Part shown: piece by piece, positions 54,290-64,000 of the stretch
Position numbering within the stretch: position 1 is the stretch's first letter
Layout of the letters: each line of letters opens with the position of its first letter
Origin: Sphagnum magellanicum
Taxonomy: Eukaryota; Streptophyta; Sphagnopsida; Sphagnales; Sphagnaceae
Reading direction: 5' to 3'
Length of the DNA: 64,000 nt
NCBI GenBank assembly: GCA_021904315.1
Contig: CM038907.1
Span: 26,667,223 to 26,731,222 of the forward strand
Made by a program: the position numbers and the translations under genes
The notes under the pieces: model-generated
The model's database searches: none
The model's input: the letters and a program-made list of their open reading frames with translations, nothing else
Told to the model about the DNA's origin: nothing

Positions 54290-56810
54290 CCCCATGAGTT
54301 ATCACAACACAATGCAACATTGGTTCTTGTAGCTGAATGTGCTTGATATTCCAAAGAAACATTGGTATTTAAATTTTTTTATTTAGGAGATCGTAGATGT
54401 GATGTGTGAACTAATGCTTAAAAAAACTCAAAGTGCAATTCTTGGGGCAAGGTTTATTTCTTTGAATGTTGATGAAATAACTACTATTGATAATCAATCA
54501 TGGATTTCAATCCATGTGTATGTGATGTAGGCATGGAGAAGAGTGCCTATCCTTTTCACATTGTAACACATTGTTGAAGGGGGAATTACTAATAATCTAA
54601 CCCTTGTGATTATTGAATCCTTCATGCAACAAGGTGGTTTGACCAACCAAAAAATAATTGAGAGATTCATTTGTTTTGGTGTAGATGGAGCTTCTTTTTT
54701 CAAGGTTGTTGCATTGAGGTAACATCACAATTAAAGGAAAAACATATTTTTTACATGATGGGGCAACCTTGCATGGCCCATAGAATTATTCTGGCTATGC
54801 AAATATTGTCTAATTTGCCAATGGTGGCTACGTTGGAAGATTTGCCTCAATATTTATACCTTTATTTTTCAAGCTCCCCCAAGTGACATTTGGAATTCAC
54901 TAAACTTGTTGAGATTATGAAAACAAGAAGCTAAAGATCTTGAGGAATGTTAAGGGTAAATGCATACTACAATGTCCCTTTTTTTGTGTCATAGCATAAA
55001 TATTTTGACCCTTTAACTACATGATGTTTCTTAAGTTAGATTTTTTTTTTTTTTAAATTTTGAAAAAAAGGACTCACATAGTTTATCTATATTATTGTAG
55101 AAATAACATATTAGAAAAGAAAAACCATATGTCCATTTTTTGGTTTAGGGGGGACTTGAAAACTTATGTTTTAAATTTAGTCACAATCCTTATTTAGTCC
55201 CTAAATAATTGTAGATGGACTCGTAGATCTTGGGTTATTAATTATTTGTTTGATAGTACTTTGCCACATGTTGCATGATCAAAATGGAGACTAAAATTCT
55301 TATTAAGGATGTCATTATTAATGAAAGTGGGCATTTGAGTTTTTTTGGAAGGTCACAATTCACAAGTACTTTTTCAATATATAATTTTTGAGTTTGATTC
55401 AAGTGTTTTCATTGAATGTGTTTTATAATGTATTAGGAAAAATGTACAACACATTGTTCTTGCAAAAAAATAATTTGTAATTAAAAACTCATTTTAAAGA
55501 CGATGACAACACCAAAAAAATGTAGAAATGAACTTTTTCAATGCATTTTTTGGTTCACCGTAATATGCATTTACCCTCAAGACATGGTCCAAAATATGTT
55601 AGAGCATTTGAAATGTGTCTTGGTAGAATATAAAATGTTGATTATTAAAATGTCACAAGACAACATTGTGATTGTTCAAGCGAGGTTGAATCTTGATTTC
55701 TTTTGAGATGTCAAAACATTGTTGACGTTGTTTTATGTGCTGCCACTATTGGAAGTAGTGAATTTTTTGATCAAATTTGCCAAGGAAGAGATTTCTTCAT
55801 TTTAGATTTAATGGCAATTGTAAAAATTTGCCTAGTAGATCTCTTTATGAAGTACATTAACCTTATGAACAACTACCATCATGAGCATTTCCAAGTGTTT
55901 TATGATGTGGTGGAAAATATTTTTGCCACGATTAACCAAGATTGGATAATTGATAGCTACATTAGTACATAAAACCTTGTTTTTCACATGACTAGTCACA
56001 ACTATCTAGCTCATATTTTTTATGTAATTGTTGGAGCCAACCACTAGTGTGCAGGGATGATTTCATGACATCCATCATGGAAATGAAATGTCAATGTTTC
56101 AATGCAATATACACACTTGTCAATGAATTGGAGAGATGATTCCCAAATTTTGAATTGATGAATGCTCTAGGCATTGCATTTCCACAATTTTGGATGCATC
56201 TTAATGGTGATTCATCTTTTCCCTTGCATCTTGGTGTCATCAAAAAACATTATTGTGAAATGAAAATTGTGAAGCCTTCATTTTTGTAAATTAGAGAACC
56301 TTTAATTGCCAACATCTTCGACCTATAAATGTGTATGTTCAAATTGATTATGAAGAGACACACACCCAAAGCAATGATTGAGCCATTTGACACTAGTCCA
56401 ATGACCAAATTGTGTTATTTGACTGGTGACAATGCTTTCTTAATTCAAAGTCTACTAAGTGAGTATTTGAAGTTTGTTGAAATAGCCATTGTTTTAGTGT
56501 TAGATATGAGGACGATGAATAAACTTTTTCCATGATTTTGACATTCATGAAAAGCAAATTACACAACTGATTGGGGCCGCACTTGGACATTATTGGTTGC
56601 ATCTTTGCACAAGAGTTCCTTACTCATGAAACATTCCCTTAGCTTTAGTTGGATGCAATTACGAGTTGGAAATATCAAAAAGTGCAGATTGGTGTTGCCA
56701 TTTAAGTGTTCTTGTCCATTCCATTATTGTGTCTTGGACTCTAGTGTTTTTGTTTCCACAATTAGAACAAGTTTGGAGCCTTGGTCATTAGTGACTTGGT
56801 GATTCTTTTA
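54290..56810 (+). pseudogene. hAT-like transposase relic (DUF4371-type, RNase-H fold)
   Basis: Pieces in order: MLKKTQSAILGARFISL and NVDEITTIDNQSWISIH (54410-54520), WRRVPILFTL, NNLTLVIIESFMQQGGLT (about 54590), ICFGVDGASFFQG (54670-54710), then HIFYMMGQPCMAHRIILA and HLEFTKLVEIM (to about 54920). After a 600-bp unmatched stretch come VEYKMLIIKMSQDN (55640), GRDFFILDLMAIVKICLVDLFM (55790-55860) and NALGIAFPQFWM (56165). They follow the order of plant hAT-related proteins annotated with DUF4371. Stops and frameshifts are frequent. It sits alone between the two 1.57-kb inverted arms, and no hAT-type 8-bp target duplication flanks those arms. Confidence 0.6.
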
Positions 56811-56939
56811 TTTTTAAACATTTGAGTGTGGTGGGTGGGATTTTGAGTTGCATTAGGCAAAGAATTATATCATATTGCAATTCAACTCCCCATCAACGTT
56901 TGTAGTTTGTGCATGTTTGAACATGTACCTACTCCAACT

Positions 56940-58516
56940 CACCTCAAAAGTCACTTGGGCATAGTTTTGAAGGTAGCCCTGTTGCCATTCACACACATTT
57001 TATAATTTATAAAAAACAGAACCCTGGTTCTCACACAAGAGACAACTAGTGATCTGAATATCATTGAATCTGATATCCATAGGTGTTCAAAGCGCAAGAT
57101 GCTAAATGCCCCCTGCCCCCCTCCCCCCGCGCCCCCCCCCATTGAGCACTGTCCGGCGCCCTTTTCGGGCCTGACAGTGCAGCCCTGTGGAGAACCGTGT
57201 GGTTCTGTTATAGGGTTTGACTTTTTAACTGTGGAAGTTGTTGAAATGAAAAAGAAAGCGCAGCAGCACAATTCCTGAAACAGTGCCACTGGTCTGTAGC
57301 ATGTTCCACATCTGGAAGGGACCAGGTTTCGAGTCTGCCGAGTTGCTGCTGCACAATATGGAACTTTGCCAAGCTGCCAAGCTCATTTGCATAATTAACT
57401 TAACATGTAGAACCATGCTGCCTAGTTTTATGCAGAAGCATGCAGGCCGGAAAAACGTGTGCAACTAGACGAGAAAAATAACCAGCGGACAGAGCTCGAA
57501 GTATTTAGCGTCACTTGTTCAAAGCCCGATACCAAGCCCTCCTTCAGAAGCTCACCCAACTCAGGTCAAAACACGTTGGTGTCAGTGGCGGTGGATAATA
57601 GTGTGTCACAATTCTATTGGAGCACAAGTGCGGAATCAACTCCTTCAGGAATAACTCTTACATCATGTTCATCATCACAACTGTGCTCTAATGGGCAAGT
57701 AGGTTCTTTCAAGCACCCATTGGGTTCAAAGGCACGGTTATAGCACTTTGAACACCTGCCCGCCAACGAACTGTACGGGTGCTAGTGTGACGTCTGCACT
57801 GCGCCGAATGTGTTTCTTGGCGGCCATCTTTTCAGGTAGATTAACTACCACAGTTGTACTGGTGAGACTTTGTAAAAGCGTGCCGACCAGCAGGAGGTGG
57901 CCAGGACTAAGACGTGGGGCGTCGTTATTTCTTTATTCACGTGACGGTATAAAGTAACTAGGGTTGACTTTGATGAGAAATGACGACAGAGGGATGTCAT
58001 TACAGCGAAAATTAGCCATTTTGCTTTTTTGAAAAAACTTCCCAAGCAACATGGTCAAAGGAACTTATTGGAAAATTTCCAAAAAAGTTGCCACATTTTG
58101 AGGAAAAAAGTTTCGAAATCGCCAAGAATTTTGGAGGATGTGGGCAGATTTTAGTGGTTCCTCAACATGTTATAGGATTCCTAGATTTTATATTTCTCTA
58201 GTTGTCCTATAGTCAGATTTGGCAAAATCCTCTTGTGGCTGATCGCTACTTTTGCAGCAACATGAGAAAATTGAGAAAAAAAAACTTATTTCTATGCAAT
58301 GTTTTCTTTAAGAATTTTTTTAAAAAAGTGAAGGCTGCTCCCTAGCAACAGCAGGTTTTTTTGGTGGTTAAGAATAGCCAAAAGGCTATGATAAAAATAT
58401 GGTGTTAAAAATATTATGGAAAATAAGCAAGACAAAAATGAAAAAACGACTATGATTGATCTAGTTTTCATGTCACTGTAACCATTCCGCAATAGTATCG
58501 ATAGTCTAGACCGGTA
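56940..58516 (-). repeat. Right arm of the 1.57-kb inverted repeat
   Basis: Reverse complement of 49338-50910: opens CACCTCAAAAGTCACTT and closes ATAGTCTAGACCGGTA. It is 4 bp longer than the left arm, partly from homopolymer differences. Its outer border is followed within about 25 bp by the 3' end of a LINE. Confidence 0.93.
57109..57180 (-). other. Hairpin plus G-quadruplex-type tract (right arm)
   Basis: Mirror of the structure at 50671-50741: C-runs on the + strand at 57109-57140 and the GCACTGTC...GACAGTGC hairpin at 57146-57180. Stem sequence is unchanged between arms; one G-run is one base longer. Confidence 0.8.
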
Positions 58517-58539
58517 CATAAACCCTCATAAACCTTTTC

Positions 58540-61500
58540 CTCTTGATTTGCAATGGGATCTCCTCTTCTTCTTCATTAAAGTCCACTACACCGTTGGTTA
58601 CATAGTCCAATTTGCCGACTTCTTCTTAATAGCAAGGCAGACTACTTAGTTTTCACCATTCAACGCATCCTAGATTTTTTACAGTTATAAACTATCACTG
58701 AAGCATAGCCTAGGACTCAACATGTAATTGCAACTCCTCACTGAGCTTATCTTTACTCTAAATAAATGTTTCATTCACTATGACATTCACATTGCCAATG
58801 TCATCCTATCACAATATTTATTTAATTGTTAAGTTGTTTCGAATTAATCTTATGTTCATAAGGCTTGAAGATCGTTTTATCTCTAATGGACTTTTCATTG
58901 ACACCATGTCAACTGCTTCATTAATTTCAAACATTATTGCTACTCATTAAATATTAGAACAAGACCCATGTTTTGTTGAACACCACAAATTTTGGTGTTT
59001 GCTTCTACCCCTAACCCTCTAGAAATTTCTCACCCTTAATTACACAATTGAGGTTAAAAAACTATGATTACCAACTTTTTACTAAAGAAAAAAACTAACC
59101 TAACACCTTGTTCACCAATATCATATTTTGGAAAAGAAAAAAACCCATCCATGTAACCAAACGCATTCATCATTCCTTATGAAGTTGCTAAAAGCCCCTA
59201 ATAACCTTACCACACTCAAATAACCTTGATGTAACTCTTAATAATTGAAACTACTACACATGGTTATGTTGGTATGGCTCACAATCCCCCATTAATTAAA
59301 GGTAGTATTGTAATGCCCGATGCCACCTTAGCCCTTGCTTTTCCATCTACTTGGCTTAACCAAACATAATTCTTAATCAAAGATTTCACCTTTTTCACCG
59401 CAAAAAATGATAAGTTTACATATGAAACTACATATCATATAGACGCAAGGATCACTTGATTCGCCACCAAAAGTTTTGCTACAAATGACAACTTTTTAAA
59501 CCTCCATGCTATTTGTTTTCCTTTTATTAATTATAAGATCTTGTTGTCCTTTTCCTTTCGTGGCATATTGTAGTTAATGGGAAAACCCAGCTATTTGTTT
59601 ACCTTGCCATTCGCCAACCAAACTAATATTTTATCTTCTCCCTAAGCCCATTCTCTTGGTTTTTTAAATGCCGATGTATCGCACATGTCTTATGCAAGTT
59701 GAGCTTTCTTCTTGATGCATCACAAAATGTTTGCAAAACTTGAAATGTTTTTTGCTAACTATTTGGGATGCCTTTAAAAAACAATGTTGTGCTATTTGCA
59801 AACATCTAGTCCCGAATTTGCTTGCCATCTAGAAGAATCAATCCTTCTATTTTGTATGTAGGATTTGAACATGTATCCCAAAACATCTACTACAAACATA
59901 TATACAAATATGGTGTAAAAGGGCATCCTTGACAAACTACCTTTTCCATTATAAATGTTTCTCCTTTCTCTCCATTCACCACCATGATGTTTTAGCCTTG
60001 TTGTACGATGATGTAATCCGGCTAATGCATTGATATGAAAAACCAAGATTTTTCATGTTCTCTTAAAGAAATGTCTAATTGACTTTATCGTATGTTTTTT
60101 CAAAATCTAAAAGAAGCATGACTAAATCCTGATCACTCTTTTTAGCCCATTCCATAACTCCAAAGGCCATAAACACATTGTCCAAAATACACCTACTTTC
60201 GACAAAACATGTTTGTCTTAGCTTTATTCATGAAAATAACAAAGGTTGAAATCTATTAGCCAAAGTCTTTGAAGTAATTTTGTATGTAGACCTTAAGACC
60301 AAAATTGATCTATAATTAGCTATAACATTTTGTTCCCCTTGTTTTGGTATGAATATTTGTAGGCTTATATTCAGAGCCTCTCCCTGTGCATAAGCCCTTT
60401 TTGGAAGGTTTATGATATCATTCCCTACTTTAGGCCATGCTTCTTGGAAAAATTCCATTGGGATTCCATTTACTCCCGTAGCCTTATGTTTAGCTAGGTC
60501 TAAAGTTGTTTCCTCATTTTTCCATTTGTGAATTGTTGTAGTAGAATCCTATTTTGTTTTTTAGTTACCACAATAGGTGCACTTATGAGACATTGTTTCC
60601 TAGCTTGAACATTGTTTTGCACTTTTAAATCTTTAGTGTACAAGTGGTGATAGAAGGATTGTACATACTTGGTTACGTCATCCTTTTCAATGAGTATTTG
60701 GCTTCCATGAAGCAACCCATTAAACATCGTATACAACCTATGACCCTTGTGGAATTCAAAGAATTCCCTTGAACACCTATCCCACCCCAAGGTCCATTTG
60801 GCTACCATAAAATTATTTGTGGACTCCATCTTGTTCATCTTATGTTTTTCCAACAACTCCTACACCTTATTAAGATTGTCCCAAGCTTGTGCACTTTCCC
60901 AATCTGATATGAGCTTTTCTTCAATTGATTTTATGTTTACAAATTTCTTTTCGTAAAACTTTTTGCCTTGGAATTTGAGTTGCGTAATGATAATGTCACT
61001 TTCTTTCTTAGTGAATGAAATAGCTTCAACCACTTGAGAACCAACACCTTGACTTTCAACTTCTATCATCCCTCGTTTCCAATCATCTAATAGATGTTGT
61101 TTGGTATCTTCAATTTGTAATAGTTGAAAATTAAACCTCATTTGATTGAACTCTTATGGGTCTTCAAAAAAATTTGTAAAAAAATTTCATTTGGTACATG
61201 AGAGTTAGAATCTCATGTACCAAGTGAAATTTTTGTTTCCTATCCTTCTAAACTCTTCCAAATTCCAAGTATCCATCAAACCTAGGTTCATTGAGAATGC
61301 ACTCCATTTAGTACATTCCCTTCCCATTGTGCTACCAAAGTATCCTTGACTTTGATCCTTTACTAATTCCACATTATTGGAATCTCCTCCCACAATCTAG
61401 CTCGCTTCCAATAATGACATACTAGTTAAGGTTTGCCAAGGTTTGCCACAACCTTGCTTTCCCCGTTGTGAAATTGGGTGCATATACATTCATTATCCTT

Positions 61501-61865
61501 ATCTTCATTGTTGTGGATAACCTAACTATCACATGTTGCACTCAACCTATAATGAGCACACCATGTTCTTCTATTAGAGGTACAAGTTTAGCTAATAAAA
61601 TGATTACGATGCCTCCTTTGAATCGGTTAAACTTTACTGAATATAATGCATCATTCCAAAAGTTTGTTCCTCCTTTGAAATTTAGTTGAATTGTTTGCTT
61701 CAAATAATCTTGCAACCCCATGTGATGTTCTTATAATAAGATTACATTAGGTTGAAGTATTGTTTTTTTTTAAAAATTGCAAATGTCACAATGTCATCTT
61801 ACACCTTGAACACCTTTTCCAAAACTCTTGATGTTCAAAGAAACAACCACCAAATCTTGCTTACT
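58540..61865 (-). pseudogene. LINE (L1-type) ORF2 relic: endonuclease, RT, C-terminal part
   Basis: Endonuclease: about 61865-61205, starting near VVVSLNIKSFGKG, with RFKGGIVIIL, MNVYAPN and GGDSNNVE (the Asp-x-Asn of GDFN as GDSN). A linker follows (61141-60500), with KGHRLYTMFNGLL and YVQSFYHHLYTKD. RT: VEFFQEAWP, IPKQGEQNVIANYRSI, STYKITSKTLANR (60458-60228), then a degraded QGCP block (SRMPF) and VVDVLGYMFKSYIQ (about 59900). The FADD catalytic box appears as FANS near 59800. A C-terminal stretch (VKSLIKNYVW, DGKARAKVA) runs to about 59300. Many stops and shifts. This is a dead copy; no poly(A) tail or target duplication was identified. Confidence 0.75.
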
Positions 61866-61938
61866 CATTGAGTGAAATTGAATCTTCTTATTGTGCCTTG
61901 GATGGTTGTTCATCCTGCATTAAGTGAAGTTGAGTCTT

Positions 61939-63300
61939 CTAACTATGCCTTAAACAATTGCCCATCTTGCATTGCCAAAATTTCAAAAGAATTCTTGTTT
62001 TTCTGGTTGGTCTTGGTGGGGAGATATATAGGTCAATGAACTCCCTACCTACTACTAGATAAAGTAGCATAGTTGGATCCTTGATTTGATTCAACTTTCC
62101 CTTCCCTACACCTACCGCTATCAATTTCTCCAATTCTAGAAGTATCGGGGACCATCCAAACCTGTTAGGTTTTGAAGTTGAATCTTTTCCCTCTTCATTG
62201 TAATGATTGCTAACCACATATATTGCTAAGACCCCTCCATACCTTCTAACCATGTGTAGTATTAACTAGCATTTTTCCAAGTTTGCAAGGGGTTAGACTT
62301 ATTATGTTCATTAATGATCATGAAATGTAGTTGTAATGAAGTTTCATTCACTAGATGCCTCTTAGCCAAATCTAAAGTCCATTATGTTCTTCCTTCCATG
62401 ACAAACACTTAAACCACTACATTTGGTTTCTTTTCTTACCCCTGAAGTGATTTGAGGACATGCATCCTCTCTTCTCCATTCTCAGTCCTTTCAGAGGCCA
62501 CAAAGATTGGGAAGACCTTTCCCTTCATGATTGATGCATTTGGATACTCCCCCAAAAGGGATCTCTAGAAGTCCTTAAGTAATGTATTGGTTTTGTAGCC
62601 TTTTTTTTGGATTTTGATGTGGGCACTTCCTAACTACTAAAATTTGCAGGAGAAATAGTTCTCTTGCTTTTTACCCTACCCTTCTAAACCTTCCACACCA
62701 ATTCCATTTCGTTTTTTTCTTTAGAAGAAATGGGTGCTTCATATGACTCCTTAGAGAATGGTGGATTTGTGAAAGGGATTTCCCATGACTTCTCCTCTGG
62801 CTGAATTTCAAGGCTCTTTGAGTTTTTGTGTGGAGATTGAACTAACATTGTTGCTATTGTGGAAGTTTATGTAAAAATTGGAACCCTAGTAGCTTGAGGA
62901 GATGTGTCCACCTTAAGGGCTTCAACATACCCTTTTTTCACCACTTGAGGAAGCTCATGTGAAGGTGACAAATCTAATGGCACCTTAGATGCCTAGAAAG
63001 TTGGAAAGTTGCCCTACATTTCTTCCTCCTGTAGTTGGGGGTCGGCATCCATTCCTTCTCTTGTATCAACCTTTGTGGAGTTCCCAACCTACATCGTTGG
63101 ATTTGAAGTTCGCAACTGATTTGAGAGGCTACTCACAAGTTGTTTTGATTTTTCCTTGATGTTACTCTCTGTCTGAACCCCTAGGTCTCCCTTTGGTTCT
63201 TCCAAGCTAGTTGCAACCTTTGGAGAAATTGGTTTCTTTGTTTCATGTTCTCCTCTTGAGTTCCGCTTCAAGATCACTCACTGATGTTGCTCCACGTCAT
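61939..63300 (-). pseudogene. Upstream part of the LINE, ORF1-like and degraded
   Basis: Lys/Ser/Thr/Pro-rich frames (63277-63089 and several broken ones to 62400), then a 104-residue frame (62253-61939) with VRRYGGVLAIYVVSNHY. They precede the endonuclease on the same strand, where ORF1 of an L1-type LINE lies. No zinc knuckle or RNA-recognition motif can be seen, so the label rests on position. Confidence 0.4.
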
Positions 63301-64000
63301 CCATAAAATCGCTTTGTCATTATTGGGAATATTGCACATGCATGTTGCTATGGACGGTCATTGAATCTTCGAGAATCTGTTGTTAAGGTTCAATCATCCC
63401 TCTCTTCTAGTTTAGTTTTTCTCTGGTTTATCCAGATCTGCTTTCAGCTAGATGCATAAACTCAGATCATGACTTGCAGTTCCCTATAATATCGACTAAT
63501 TCCCTGTTGTTATTTGCGATCTCTGAATACTTTCAAGCTATTCGTTTGTCAAAATCCATATTCCCTTCTTAATGTATGTGCTAACAAGGGAAAGAAAAGT
63601 TCCCATGGTACATTTTTCATCAAAACACAACATAACCCAAAATATGAGCTTTTTTCCCTTACCTGTAAAGGACAGTGGAAAAGACTCCTTGAGGTGGAAA
63701 GATGTCATTAATTGATAATGTCTCCCATGGGAGTGGGGTGAGTACAAAAGTCATCAGATGCAGGACAGCATTGAGCAATGGTTGTGGTGACCCCATAGTC
63801 GTATTCCAAAGTCACAAGGATTAATATAAAATTTAGAATTTTGATGAGCTGATCAGATTGTATTTTTTTTGGGGGGTCATAATTCTAGTAATGCAATCAA
63901 GACCCTTGGGATGCATTTGGCTTTTGATGAACACACATTGCCTTTGTGTCTACCTTGGAAAATTGTAACTATGTGAATATCTCATACTTTCTTATTCAGA
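63301..64000. other. Right edge, nothing recognised
   Basis: Possibly the 5' untranslated region of the LINE followed by unrelated DNA. No coding signal, terminus or RNA gene seen. Confidence 0.4.

Noticed and set aside
1-64000. tRNA, rRNA, snoRNA, CRISPR or bacterial-type operon signals
   Set aside because: None seen. The sequence is eukaryotic and no cloverleaf, conserved rRNA block or spaced-repeat array was recognised by eye.

Overview
The window looks like nuclear DNA from a seed plant with a large, repeat-filled genome, most likely a gymnosperm and probably a conifer. The reasons are a three-exon phi-class glutathione S-transferase gene (plant-specific class and intron pattern), one convincing host gene in 64 kb, long AT-rich deserts, and old, mutation-riddled retroelements of plant type. 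The species assignment is inference; no marker gene settles it.

Layout. 1-465: possible fragment of a trehalose-phosphate-phosphatase-like N-terminus. 1154-6547: decayed Ty3/gypsy element on the + strand whose pol ends in a PHD finger; one solo LTR sits inside the PHD codons (4135-4911), another sits inside the element's own 3' LTR (5074-5904), and a partial second LTR follows head to tail. 6548-12600: AT-rich, no gene seen, with short tandem duplications. 12603-14902: three more copies of the same solo-LTR family, one nested in another. 15108-18295: complete non-autonomous CACTA transposon with a 3-bp target duplication. 19965-21060: hAT transposase relic. 21395-23763: element with inverted ends and a 95-bp tandem array. 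25040-27886: tandem block, promoter and intact GST gene (TATA at 26119; exons 26307-26465, 26994-27042, 27432-27886). 28755-29815: direct repeats around a broken histidine-kinase fragment. 33540-34470: another solo LTR. 34525-40891: nearly full-length Ty3/gypsy chromovirus on the - strand with three LTR copies. 41721-43250: decayed unrecognised coding region. 47737-47934: small predicted secreted peptide. 49338-58516: two nearly identical 1.57-kb inverted arms around 6 kb that holds a decayed hAT-like transposase. 58540-63300: decayed LINE (L1 type) on the - strand.

What is alive. Only the GST gene and perhaps the small peptide look functional. The GST would conjugate glutathione to electrophiles in the cytosol. 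The mobile elements carry stops, frameshifts or lost catalytic residues. The chromovirus is the most informative: its LTR has a TATA box, a predicted RNA start, a poly(A) signal and a priming site that pairs with the predicted 5' end of its own RNA, the arrangement of Tf1-type self-priming elements. Its LTR copies differ in length by exact multiples of a 37-bp repeat.

All boundaries were read by eye. Target-site duplications support the solo LTRs and the CACTA element strongly; family names for decayed proteins rest on remembered motifs, not on searches.
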